A stretch of DNA of 64,000 nucleotides from Knufia peltigerae (taxonomy: Eukaryota; Ascomycota; Eurotiomycetes; Chaetothyriales; Trichomeriaceae): contig JAPDRN010000078.1 of the NCBI GenBank assembly GCA_030247855.1, positions 62,001 to 126,000 on the forward strand. The letters run 5' to 3'. The first letter of the stretch is position 1. Each line of letters starts with the position of its first letter. The notes under the pieces were generated by a model. That model was not told the DNA's origin and ran no database searches. It was given only the letters and a program-made list of their open reading frames with translations. A program made the position numbers and the translations under genes. Of this stretch, positions 32,346-42,915 are shown piece by piece.

Positions 32346-34740
32346 ATGGCGACGCTCAATGCTGACCAGACTTCTCCCACACCCGCCTCCGAAGAGAGAG
32401 CTTCTTCGGTTTCGGGAAGCGATGGCGAAAACGACAACGACACCGTAAGCGGGACTGCCGCCGATGGCAATGCGAGCAAAAAACGCAAGAGGTCGCTGAA
32501 AATATCGTAAGTCCATTTACCCCATTCTCCTACGATCTTTGATTGACAGCGAAATCAGTTGTGAGCTCTGCAAAACGAGAAAGGTCAAGTGCGATCGCGT
32601 AGAGCCGGCTTGTGGCTGGTGTGCGCGGAACAACCGAGTATGTGTTTACAAGGAAAGGCAAAAGCCAGGTCTGCGTGTCGGTTATGGCCGTGAGCTTGAG
32701 GAGAAAATCCATCGCCTCGAAGCTCTGCTCCAGCACATGGGACGTCGGCTGGAAGAGCACATTACTGAGCATGGTGACCCTTCTCAACCTCGACCAGGGA
32801 CCGTGCGCATGACTTCACAGCCAGTACAATATCCAGTGGGCGCACCGAATGAACCGCGTCCGTCAAATGCGAGTATTGTATCTCAAGATACTCCCGGTTC
32901 CGATCCCCGGTGGGCACCTTCAAACGCCTATGAACGGATGCAATACCCTCGACCGCAGGATGCCATGTCCATCCGCTCAGTAGTTGATACTGGGATGCAA
33001 GACAGTGTTTCTCAAAGCGACCGTGCCGCTTCGACAGCATGGTTCCCGACATCAACACCGGCACCGTCAACATCAGAGTCAGAGCTTCCTCCGTATGATC
33101 TGTTGTACACTCTGGTTGACCTGTACTTCAAACACGTCAACCCCTGGTCGCCTATTCTCGATCGTAAGAACACATTTGACGCATTCTTTGGTACACAGTC
33201 GATGGATGAATCTGACCGAGTACTCGAGCATGCGGTGGTCGCCACAAGTCTGCGATTCTCGAAGGATCCACGCTTGACAGCTGAGTCACGATCTCAATTT
33301 TACGAAATCTCACGCCAGAAGATCATGCTGTATGCTCTCGATCATCCAAACGTGAGAGCGTTGCAAGCTTTGGTCATCCTCGCTGTTGACGTCCTCGGAA
33401 CATCAAACGGCCAGCAGGGCTGGAATCTTTTGGCCTTGATAACTCGAAATATTGCGCAGCTCGGCTTAGACGAAGAAAAAAGCGCATATCTGGAATCTAC
33501 AACATATCCATCTGCGACATTGCTGCAAGCCTCCCAGCCAAGAAACTGGATCGAGAGCGAGGAACGTCGGCGCTTGTGCTGGATGGCGTTTGTGCTTGAC
33601 AGATACGCTACTGTTGCGACAGAGGATGCCTTCACCCTTGATGAAAGAGAGATGGATCGATGCCTGCCCTGCCGGTATGATCTGTTCTCGCGAAATGAGC
33701 CAGTGGAGACACGTTGGTACAGACGAGGAGCTGTAGGCGAGATGCTAGTCAACAAGCCCGAGAACCTGGGTAGCTTCTCATACCATTGCGAGGTCTTGGG
33801 AATTCTTAGCCGCATTCACCGCTTCCTACACCAGCCTCTTGACATCACTAGACATTCCGACATCCAACGATGGCGCGAGACATATCGGGCGCTCGATGGC
33901 GAGCTGAACAACTGGCTTCAAAATCTGCCGGGTGAATACGGCAAGATCTCGCAACTATGCCATTCGGATCCTGGAAGTCGAATCTCGAACTGGATCATGC
34001 TCCATGCAGCATTTGTCACGTCGGTCATTCGACTGCATTCGTCGGCAGCTTATCCAACAATCAAGTCCCCCGTTTTTACACCGTCTTATCATGCCATACA
34101 ACGATGCCTTGGGGCAGTGGAGAGCTTGAGAGAAATTGCGCAGGACGTCCTCAACACCGGCATGCTCGCCCTTTTAGGGCATCCCTTTGCATTTGCATTG
34201 TGGGTTTCTGCTCGACTCTTGCTCGTTCATGCAGCTACCATGGAATGTGAAGTTGATGCCAAGATTGGCTTCTTCATTTCCACCCTCGACCAAATGGGCC
34301 AGCATTGGCAGGTTGCACGAGATTATGCTAGGATCTTGAATGACGTGCTGCAAGAAGGCAGTACTGGTGCTAGCAGAACATTCACGGCAATGAGAAGGTA
34401 AGTTCTGCTACTACCTTGGATTGCGCATTTGACTAACACGAGCAGGACTGCTTACGAGCTCAATCTTCTGATCTCACAACGCCCTCGCTCTGTCTTGGAT
34501 TCAGCTACGACTCATAATGCACCACAAAATGAGATGGAATATCTCGAAGTGTTTGACTTCTTCAACTATCCACGATTGAACGCGATATCCGGGAATGGCT
34601 TTGACCCATCTGGAATTGTATCCCCGATCGGCAACAATGCAGGAGCACAAAACCAACCGCCGTCATATCGAGCCACACCGGCATTTGTCATCCCAAACCC
34701 CGAATCCGACTGGTTAATCTTCAAGCCACCATATGAATAA
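32346..34740 (+). CDS. Zn(II)2Cys6 fungal transcription factor
   Basis: Three exons (32346-32506, 32550-34397, 34446-34740) give 767 aa. After an acidic and Ser-rich N-terminus and a basic KKRKRSLK stretch comes the zinc cluster C-x2-C-x6-C-x6-C-x2-C-x6-C (SCELCKTRKVKC then PACGWCARNNRVC) at about residues 58-87, followed by a coiled coil (GRELEEKIHRLEALLQHM). The fungal_trans domain spans about 190-450, with YFKHVNPWSPILDR, a middle-homology helix set and ESEERRRLCWMAFVLDRYATV. The C-terminal exon adds about 98 residues. It resembles XlnR/AcuK-like regulators only at family level. The target genes are not evident from position. Confidence 0.92.
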
Positions 34741-35016
34741 AACACCTTTTGAAGGGTGTGCGTCAAGTCACGCTCTGAAGGAAACATTTTCCACGACCAA
34801 GTTATGGGTACAACGGGATTTCAGATATTTCTGACCTCATCTGGGTTACTAAGTAACAGACTACTGTTCTTGTGAAGGTACATTTGCCCTGTCCCTATCC
34901 ACCCGCATTTCAGCTATACCCTCAAACTTCTGTGCCGACTCTGAGCTCTCCAACCCAGCAACGACCGCATGGCAGTCCCTGGAAGTATCACTGGCCCCGA
35001 TAATGCTATCTCAGAC

Positions 35017-35715
35017 TTATGTTAAGACCTGTTCTATGGGCACACTCATCTTTTTGAAGCCAGCCTTGACGGGTTCTCGCGCGAGCATTCTCTTGAGCCA
35101 GTCATGGATCACCGGAAACTCGGCAAGGTCGAAATCCTCCTTGGGGGTGACCAACGGCATGATCACGTAGTAGGAGAGAAAAGCGAGGTCAGCATATGAG
35201 TACTTGTTGCCCACGAGCCAAGGGCCGTCGCCGCCGCCATGCTTCCCCGTCTGGGCCTTGAGCAAACCCTCCAGAACGCCACTGATACGCTTCATCTCGC
35301 CCAGGTAGCGCTCGGTAGCGCTCGGGAGCTTCTCGGGATGAAACTTCTTGAACCAAGAGTATTGCCCAAAGTACGGTCCCTGGCCGGAGACCTGGTAAAA
35401 CAGGTATTGTCTGGCATGGTAGAAGTCCGAGGTACCTGGAGCGAAGCCGAACTTGTGCTCAGTATCATACTTCTCGAGCAGATATTCGATGATGGCACCG
35501 CTCTCCCAGATAAGGATGTCGTTGTTGTTGGGGTCTTTGATGGTGGGAAGTCGACCGTTGGGGTTTATTGCGGTATATTCTGGCTTCTTGACATCTGCGA
35601 AAGGGATGTCAATGATCTCGTAAGGAAGGCCTAGTTCTTCCAGCAAGGTGGCGACCTTGGGTGGGTTGGGGCCTGATTTGCCCCAGAGCGTGAGTGGCCT
35701 AAGTCCAGATGCCAT
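35017..35715 (-). CDS. Glutathione S-transferase (Ure2-like)
   Basis: A single exon. From the ATG at 35715 (MASGLRPLTLWGKSGPNPPKV) it encodes 232 aa. An upstream in-frame ATG at 35781 would add 22 residues that look untypical, so I prefer the inner start, which has a good CACAATGG context. The thioredoxin-like domain (to about 85) has the cis-Pro region NGRLPTIKDP and the glutathione-contact motif WESGAIIEYL. The all-helical C-terminal domain has QYLFYQVSGQGPYFGQ and GPWLVGNKYSYADLAFLSY, with the N-capping box. Enzymes of this group conjugate glutathione to electrophiles or act as peroxidases. It is divergent from a zinc-cluster regulator. Confidence 0.92.
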   Translation of the reverse strand: MASGLRPLTLWGKSGPNPPKVATLLEELGLPYEIIDIPFADVKKPEYTAINPNGRLPTIKDPNNNDILIWESGAIIEYLLEKYDTEHKFGFAPGTSDFYHARQYLFYQVSGQGPYFGQYSWFKKFHPEKLPSATERYLGEMKRISGVLEGLLKAQTGKHGGGDGPWLVGNKYSYADLAFLSYYVIMPLVTPKEDFDLAEFPVIHDWLKRMLAREPVKAGFKKMSVPIEQVLT

Positions 35716-36355
35716 TGTGTGGGTTATGTCGATGTTGATTTTGATGCTGGAAGTGAAGACAAACTTGTCAGAGAGAACCAACTGCGAAATTTATCTTCAG
35801 AGAGGGACAATGAAGCTGAATGAGTCGATGAAAATCTTCAAGCAATGCATGGGTAGGACGGAGAGATTTATACATGTTATCACGACTTGCGATGTGATGC
35901 AGAGCGTACGAGTCCATCCCCTGGCATCTTTCTACATGTGATTCACTCCTGCTTCTCGTCACTCCTCGTCGATCGAGCATTGGACCGTCCACGAAGGCTG
36001 AGGCAGTTCGGTTTGGTTTGTCAGGGACATAGACATAGGCCCACAGCTGAGAAGCCTGGCCAATCATAGCAGCGAAATGTTCGCAGTGTTTCTTCGGAAC
36101 GGGAATAGTTCAAACCCACAAAGGTCCTCATTACTCAGCGAACATCGGCGCCTCGTATGATTGTGATCGCACAGACTCCATCATTGACCTTTAGGTTTAC
36201 GACATGGTGGACATAAGATGCACGTTCCGGAAATCGCCTTCACTCTCGATTGACCCTCCTCCCATATCAGGACAAACACCACGAGCGCTTCTGCCCCCAC
36301 GCACACCACCTTTTGCGTCGTGAACCCTGCCCGGGGCAAAAGACATCGTTTCAGC
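35716..36355. promoter_or_regulatory. Divergent promoter region, GST/zinc-cluster regulator
   Basis: 640 bp between outward-facing starts. A TATAAA-like element on the minus strand lies near 35867-35873 and could serve the GST gene. No gene is present. Confidence 0.45.
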
Positions 36356-38020
36356 ATGGCAATCACAAGCAAAGGGTGCCAGACCTGCAAGCTGCGACGA
36401 ATCAAGGCACGTTTCCTTCTCCCTTCCTTGTCGCCGTCGCTCCTAACGAAGCCTTCACAGTGTGACGAGGGCAGACCAATTTGTGAGCGATGCACCAAGT
36501 CCCGTCGTGTGTGCCTGCCCACGGATGCGGTCAAGCAAGCGACGTTCTCGATCCATGTCGAGAACCGCTACGCGAGCGGCGAGGTCCATCGCCCTCGAGG
36601 CCCTCGGTCGAGTTTGACCATGCTCCGACCGCAGATCAACATCCAAGCCTGTGCCCTCGCGTTCTACCTCCGCAATTACGTCGAGCCCACGGAAAAGCAC
36701 CCACGTTTAAGCACCTGCGTGGCCGAATCGCTACTGGCGTGGCGCGAGTCCAGCCGCCACAGGACGTGCCCCATGGTCGACGCCGGGCTCTCGTCCCTCG
36801 CGCTGGCAGTGTTTGCGAGGACACAAAAGTCCGACGCGGCCGCCACAGGAGCCTCGTCAGCGTACCACCGGCTTCTGGGCTTGGCCAGGGGCCGCATCCG
36901 GACCGTCGTCGGGCCCGACGTCGACCAGAGGAACGTCGAAGCTTGTCTCCTCACGGTGTTGTTGATGGGTCGCTACGAGGGATCCGTGCACCGTCCAGGC
37001 ATGCTGACGACTTCATCTCCTTCTTCTCTTTCCGCGCCCCGAGATTCGTTCATGAGCCTCCGAAGCTGGCTGCACCACGACGGAGCACTGGCCATCCTGC
37101 ACGTGTGGAACGACCACCTGAGCCAGTTGGACGACGCGGCGAGCTGCATCATCAAGCACACCCGTCGAGGCTTGACGCTGTCCGCTCTCCTCAGAGGCAT
37201 CCCGCTGGCGGATTGGCTTCTCGACGGCGAGCGGTTCGGAGAACGGGATTTGGATCTCGACTACGACCGCATTCTCGTGCCGACGGTCAATCTACGCTAC
37301 GCCGTGAATCGGCTGTTGCTGAAGGGGCAGGCGGGTCGTGACGCCGCCGCCGCCGCCAGCGATCTGTCCACGGCTGACGAACTCGACGCGCACGCGAAGA
37401 AGCTAGACACAATGTTGGAAGAGTTCGCCACCAAGATCCCCTTTGCCGGATCCCGACGGCGCTTCTTCCTCGGCGAACAAGCGCGAACCTGGTCGACTTG
37501 GCCCCAAAAACACTTCTTCACCCCCTTTGTGACAACGTACGAGGATCAGGGCTACGCTGCCCTCTGGGCGCTGTACTTTGCGGCCAGGATCCTGGTGAAC
37601 AGTACACGTCTGAAGATCCTGCGGTTACATCCACCCTCTTCCGACAGGGAGATGAGGTCGGCGTACGATCAGGCACGAACAGAGTGCCTCAGCAATATTC
37701 ACCTCATGGCCGGTGACCTGGCCTCGGTACACCCGTTCGTCTTGGACAGGGTGGTCGAATCCACGACGACAGACCCCGCCACAAGCAGGTGTGGCTCGGA
37801 TCCGCCTTCGTCTGCGTTTTCGCTCGTCGTGAAGACCGACGAACCCGTCAGGCCGCATTTGGCCACGTTGATGGTGTGGCCGCTGTCCGTGGCGGGGAGC
37901 GTCGAAGGCGTTGGTGCGGACCGGCAACGTTGGTTCCGCTCGGAGCTTTCGGAGATCGGGAGGATCGTGGGAGATGGGATCCTCGAGTGTGCAGAGACGG
38001 AGCATTGGGTAGTATTGTGA
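36356..38020 (+). CDS. Zn(II)2Cys6 transcription factor with in-frame GC-AG intron
   Basis: Two exons (36356-36406, 36461-38020) give 536 aa. The zinc cluster is formed only after splicing: GCQTCKLRRIK joins CDEGRPICERCTKSRRVC to give the exact C-x2-C-x6-C-x6-C-x2-C-x6-C spacing. The 54-nt intron begins GCACGT, has a CCTAAC branch site and ends TTCACAG. It is a multiple of three without stops, so an unspliced message would encode a protein with 18 residues inserted just before Cys3. Downstream is a helical fungal_trans_2-type domain (NIQACALAFYLRNYV ... GLARGRIRT ... VEACLLTVLLMGRYE). It is convergent with glycerol kinase and is the nearest candidate regulator of the glycerol genes (inference by position). 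Confidence 0.85.
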   Translation: MAITSKGCQTCKLRRIKARFLLPSLSPSLLTKPSQCDEGRPICERCTKSRRVCLPTDAVKQATFSIHVENRYASGEVHRPRGPRSSLTMLRPQINIQACALAFYLRNYVEPTEKHPRLSTCVAESLLAWRESSRHRTCPMVDAGLSSLALAVFARTQKSDAAATGASSAYHRLLGLARGRIRTVVGPDVDQRNVEACLLTVLLMGRYEGSVHRPGMLTTSSPSSLSAPRDSFMSLRSWLHHDGALAILHVWNDHLSQLDDAASCIIKHTRRGLTLSALLRGIPLADWLLDGERFGERDLDLDYDRILVPTVNLRYAVNRLLLKGQAGRDAAAAASDLSTADELDAHAKKLDTMLEEFATKIPFAGSRRRFFLGEQARTWSTWPQKHFFTPFVTTYEDQGYAALWALYFAARILVNSTRLKILRLHPPSSDREMRSAYDQARTECLSNIHLMAGDLASVHPFVLDRVVESTTTDPATSRCGSDPPSSAFSLVVKTDEPVRPHLATLMVWPLSVAGSVEGVGADRQRWFRSELSEIGRIVGDGILECAETEHWVVL

Positions 38021-38428
38021 AGATGAACTTGTGGATACCCTGTTCTCGCTCCTACGACCTCTCTGCCACACTTTGTCAGCGAACGAATCGCACGGTGGCA
38101 CACGCCGACGGGGACGACAGCATTTCTTCATCGGGAAACATTTTTGATTCACGATCCCACAGTGTGAGGCAAATTCGGAGAAGGTCATCATCATAGGGCA
38201 CTACTTGTTTGTATGTCGTACAGACTCTTTCCCCCCCCCTGTCTCTCTGTCCTCCAGAGTTCTTTTGCACTTGCAAACACAAAAGGGCCCCTGAAAGATA
38301 AGAATCATGCCGGGAAATCTTTTTCGTTTTTGGCCAGTCCCGATTTTCCGTTACAACGCCAAACGCTACAATAAAGAGGAAAACAGGTATCGCCGCTTTC
38401 CACACCGTACTGGGAGAATGACAGAAGA
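38021..38428. other. Convergent 3' region, regulator/glycerol kinase
   Basis: About 410 bp between two convergent stops. It should contain both 3' UTRs. A run of nine C lies near 38231-38239. No gene was seen. Confidence 0.4.
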
Positions 38429-40100
38429 TCAGTTGGCCCAACCCTTGCTCATCTCCACGGCCTTTTCCCACCGAGCAAAGCGCGACGCACTCTCCTCCTT
38501 GGAGATGGCAGGCTTGAACGTCGTGACGCCCTCGGTGTTGACGGCCTTGAGCTCGTCGATGCTGTCCCACACACCTACGGCGAGACCGGCCGCGATGGCA
38601 GCTCCTAGAGCCGTGGTCTCGCGCATCGCCGGTCTCTTGACGGGGATGCTGATCAGATCGGACTGCGTCTGCATGGTGAGGTCGGAATTGCACATGCCGC
38701 CGTCGACGGCCAGTTCCGTGAGCTTGTGGCCCGAATCCTTCTCCATGGCCACGAGAATGGCTTTTGTCTGGAAGCAGGTGGCCTCGAGTGTGGCACGGGC
38801 AATGTGCCCTCTGTTCGTGAACGCCGTGATTCCAAAGATGGTCCCTCTGGCGTCATCGATCCAGTATGGCGCGAACAAGCCGCTAAAGGCGGTGACGAAG
38901 GTGACACCGCCGTTGTCGTCGACCGTCTCGGCCAACTGGCTGATCTTGCTCGAGTTCTCGATGAAGCCAAAGTTGTCGACAAGGAACTTGACGCTGGACC
39001 CGGCGACGGCGATGGACCCTTCGAGCGCGTACATGGGTTTACTGTTGCCGCCAAAGTCGAAGGCCACGGTGGTCAACAGGCCGTGGGTCGAGATGACGGG
39101 CTTCTCACCCACGTTGTAGAGGATGAAGGAGCCCGTGCCGTACGTGTTCTTGCCCAAGCCGGGGGTAAAGCCCTTTTGGCCGACGAGCGCCGCGGACTGG
39201 TCACCAAGGCAGCCGGTGATTGGGACGCCCTTGAGCACCGTGGAAGCAAGAGAGCCATATGCGGATGGGTCGGAGGAATGCACAATCTTGGGGAAGTGCA
39301 CCTTGGTGCGGTCGATACGGAAGAAATCGATGAGTGACTCGTCGTACTTGAGAGTCTTGATATTCATGAACATCGTCCTGCTGGCGTTGGAAGGGTCGGA
39401 CACAAAGATGTTTCTCTTGAGGCCTGAATGAAGAGGATTAATGTCAAAAGCCCAAAATGACACAAGCTAGTTATGATAGGAATAAAATTGCTTACCTCCG
39501 TTCAGCTTGAAGACGAGCCATGCGTCGATGGTTCCGAATGCCAAAGTGCCCTTCTCATAGGCTGCCTTGACTTTGGGCTCGTTTTCGAGGAGCCATAGAA
39601 GCTTGCCGACTGAGGGATATGTCGATAGGGGAAGGCCACAGATGTCGGTAAGTTTGTCAGCACCCAGGCGTTGCTTTAGTTTGCGGACTAGACCCTGGGT
39701 ACGGGTATCTGTCCAGACGATTGCGTTGTACAGAGGCTCTCCGGTCTCCTTGTCCCACACGACGGTGGTCTCACGTTGATTCGTGATGCCAACGGCCTTG
39801 ATGCTGTTGATGTTGTGGCCTTGATTCTCGAACTGCTTGACCGCTCCGTCGATACATTCCTCGACTCCAGCCACGATCTCGAGAGGATCATGTTCGTGCC
39901 AACTAGAGGTCATTCAGTCAATTTACAGGCTGTTCTCAACTTCAACAGATGGCCTGTCCTTACCCTGGCTGAGGATATATTTGCTTGAATTCAAGCTGGT
40001 GAGAGGCCACAGGCTCGCCTTGTTTGTTGAAGATCAAGAACCGAGAGCTGGTGGTTCCTTGGTCAATAGAACCAACGAAGACCTCTTGAACACTGCCCAT
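38429..40100 (-). CDS. GUT1: Glycerol kinase
   Basis: Three exons (39964-40100, 39496-39902, 38429-39423) join in phase to give 512 aa, the usual length. It phosphorylates glycerol with ATP to sn-glycerol 3-phosphate, in the cytosol or on the mitochondrial surface. FGGY-kinase features in order: [15 protein letters not shown] (phosphate 1), [41 protein letters not shown] (family signature and substrate Arg/Asp), [39 protein letters not shown] (phosphate 2), VAGSSVKFL and the adenosine motif [18 protein letters not shown], ending [12 protein letters not shown]. Divergent from an aquaglyceroporin and near the glycerol-3-phosphate dehydrogenase gene, it forms the centre of a glycerol-use cluster. 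Confidence 0.96.
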
Positions 40101-40230
40101 ATTGACTACTGGTTGAAGGACTTTGAAAATGAATCGACACGAGAACTCGGAGAAAGAAGGTTGGAGGAGAGTCTGGAGGGTGAACTGAGGGGTCTGGAGA
40201 GCTTCTCTGGGGAGGGGGGAAAGAGACGTG

Positions 40231-40237
40231 CTTTATA
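40231..40237 (-). promoter_or_regulatory. TATA element of glycerol kinase
   Basis: TATAAAG on the minus strand, about 130 nt before the kinase ATG. Position and composition fit a core promoter. Confidence 0.45.
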
Positions 40238-40653
40238 AAAATCGTTGCGGAGATTGTTGGTTGCTCGACATGTGCTCCGTCCACAGCTGAAGCGAGGCAC
40301 ATGGTCGTATGACCCTACATGATTCTCCCTGGTCCCAGTAGAACGGGGCGGAGACCGAGATGCTCGGTACATTGTCTGGTCATGTCGAGTCGTGTCTTGG
40401 TGGCCCTCGGTGTCGTTCTGCAGGCAAATTCCCGAGCATGGACTGTTATCACCCCGAAACTCCACGAAGTATAACCCACACGTCCCGCTTGCTCATCCTA
40501 TTTCGGCCCATGGGACCGGGAGGTACACGCGGAGTGGGCTGGGATGATTGCGAGATTGCCAGGGGACAGAGCCACATGGCGCGGGGAATAAGGCTAGAAG
40601 TGGAATGAGCACGAGGGGCGACCCATGCTACAAAATGAAGTACGAGTAGCCTG

Positions 40654-40672
40654 ACTTGTATTCCGTACAAGT
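40654..40672. repeat. Short inverted repeat between glycerol genes
   Basis: ACTTGTA (40654-40660) and TACAAGT (40666-40672) are exact reverse complements around a 5-nt spacer. The shape suits a dimeric regulator, but no protein can be named. Confidence 0.35.
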
Positions 40673-41598
40673 GGCTAAGACACAACTAAAGCACCTCTGG
40701 ACTGGATCTGTGTAGCATCGTCTGTGGAGAGAGAAACCGGGCGGAGGGGAGAAACTCGGGGTTGAAAGACCGAGGAAACTGGAGATGCAAATAGAGTTAT
40801 GGCCAAGAGACTAAGCCAAGAAGCGTGTCATTCAGTTGTCTGACAGTGACTGACAACGCCTTCCGCTGTGTGCCGGGGTAGGGATGGGCCAGAGATGCAC
40901 CCAAAGGATTGTGTCAGACAACGATATGTACCTTCAATACGTAACCGGCCGGACACTGGAAAATCAGAAGTTCCGGGCTGAAGGTAAAAGGGCGTTTCCT
41001 CGGCGTATTCCGACTATGTACTGGTGCAGTATGACGAATCTTCCACCTTTTGCCTCTGCGCCTTGTAACGACTACGATATTACACAATCTCCAGTCAGCA
41101 AATTCATAGGATAGCTGAGTCTTATGACCGTCAGCATGCACTTTCTCTCCGCGACCATGGGCACAGCTCTGAGATCCTAGCGTACCCCAAAAGCCTCAAA
41201 TCTCAAACCCGCATTCTGCGCTCCAGCTGAAATTAAAATGGCGACTGCGCTCAAAGGTATTATTTTACATACAATAAATCAAGGGTCTTAGTGTCCGAGA
41301 TATCCGCAATTGACGCTTAGGTATCTCGGTATCACAGTCCGACTGTACATACTTCGCCTGGTAACACTGTTACCTGCCTACGGGCCGCTTTCTCCCAGGA
41401 TGAGACTGGTCGTTTCACGGACCCACCATCCATTCTTGTTCTAGACTTCATCCGAGCCTGTAAGGGCCGAGTGTCTCCTAGACATGCCTGTCAGACCTTC
41501 CCTGCACCGGTCGCACAACCCTGGAAGGCGGAATGAACGTGGCGTGGTATGGGCACCCAGCGTGGGCGGAATCATGGAGATGGCACATCTCTCCCATC

Positions 41599-41605
41599 TA
41601 TATAA
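41599..41605 (+). promoter_or_regulatory. TATA element of aquaglyceroporin
   Basis: TATATAA lies 111 nt before the channel ATG at 41716, a suitable distance for a fungal core promoter. Confidence 0.5.
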
Positions 41606-41666
41606 CATTGCTTCCCCCTTCCCCCATGGGCTTCCATCATCACTCTCACTCCATCCCCCACAAATC

Positions 41667-41672
41667 CACGTG
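41667..41672 (+). promoter_or_regulatory. CACGTG E-box near aquaglyceroporin start
   Basis: A CACGTG core 44 nt before the ATG is a typical bHLH site. Another CACGTG at 44641-44646 lies 480 nt before the glycerol-3-phosphate dehydrogenase gene. Six-base cores occur by chance, so weight is low. Confidence 0.35.
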
Positions 41673-41715
41673 GCAAAATCCTGAATCTTTCTAGCAAAGG
41701 GTGCGACTTTGCTTT

Positions 41716-42915
41716 ATGTCGTCTTCATCAACAGCATCCTCAGCCTCCGTGGAAAAATTTTCAGTCGCCATGCCCAAAACCGCCCACGAGGAGAACCCTC
41801 ATCACGATATGCCTCAGCCTGCTAGCAGACGAACGTCTGTTATGGGCGTGCCGGCCTTTGCTGAGCACGGCCCTCTGGTCGATCATAAAATTCCTCAGGC
41901 AGACGCCGTCCAGCAAGAGCCAGATCTCACATGGAGTCGTATCCGACACTTTCTGCGAGAACCCTTTTCGGAGTTCTTTGGAACTTTCATCCTTCTCATG
42001 TTCGGAGATGGTGTCGTCGCTCAAGTGGTGCTCAGCAAAAACACCAAGGGTGACTACCAATCCATCTCTTGGGGCTGGGGGTGAGTTTGTACTCTTTTTA
42101 CGTGCGCTTTAGGTTTTACTGACCAGCTTACAGTCTCGGTGTCATGCTCGGTGTCTACTGCAGTGGCATCTCAGGAGCGCATCTCAACCCCGCCGTGACT
42201 TTTGCAAATTGCGTTTTCAGGAAATTCCCATGGAGAAAATTCCCAATCTACATGCTCGCTCAGCTTCTTGGTGCAATGACAGCCTCTGCGGTCGTCTATG
42301 CCAACTACAAGTCTGCGATCGATACTTTCGAGGGTGGAGCAGGTATTCGTACCGTAACTGGCGAGAATGCTACTGCCGGCATCTTCTGCACATACCCAGC
42401 GGCTTTCATGACCAGAACCGGCATGTTCTTCTCCGAGTTCATCGCTAGCACCCTGCTCATGTTCCTCATCTACGCTTTGAAGGACGACGGAAACATCGGA
42501 GCGGGTCCTTTGACACCGCTCGGCCTCTTCTTCGTCATCTTTGGCATTGGTGCTTGTTTCGGGTGGGAGACAGGCTATGCCATCAACCTTGCCCGTGACT
42601 TTGGTCCTCGCTTGGTTTCCTATATGATCGGCTACGGTCATGAAGTCTGGTCATTCGGTGGATACTACTTCTGGGTAAGTGACTTGATGTCCATGGCAAT
42701 TTTAGGTTTGTGACTGAACCTAACTGTTCTCATAGATCCCAATGGTTGCTCCTTTCTGTGGCTGCACTTTTGGTGGATGGTTATACGACACTTTCCTCTT
42801 CACTGGTGAAAGCCCCATCAACACTCCATGGATGGGCTTGAAACGATTCACTCAGCCTAAGCGCTCGGTTTGGTCCAACACTTATGAACCCAAAGACGAC
42901 GAGAGCCGAGTGTAG
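41716..42915 (+). CDS. Aquaglyceroporin (MIP family glycerol channel)
   Basis: Three exons (41716-42080, 42134-42674, 42736-42915) give 361 aa. The channel passes glycerol and water across the plasma membrane. After a hydrophilic N-terminal tail of about 85 residues come six membrane helices. The first pore loop has the standard SGAHLNPAVT (Asn140). The second reads GYAINLARDFGPR (Asn273), with Leu for Pro in the NPA box and the Asp after Arg that marks glycerol-conducting members. The tail after helix 6 (FLFTGESPINTPWMGLKRF) is typical of fungal members. It is divergent from glycerol kinase and lies upstream of glycerol-3-phosphate dehydrogenase, so it probably brings in the kinase substrate. 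Confidence 0.95.

Larger units (their letters stand above)
40101..41715. promoter_or_regulatory. Divergent regulatory region, glycerol kinase/aquaglyceroporin
   Basis: 1.6 kb with no recognisable gene separates the two starts. It contains a minus-strand TATA element for the kinase, a plus-strand TATA element and a CACGTG box for the channel, and a 7-bp inverted repeat at 40654-40672. The pair is likely co-regulated (inference). Confidence 0.55.
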
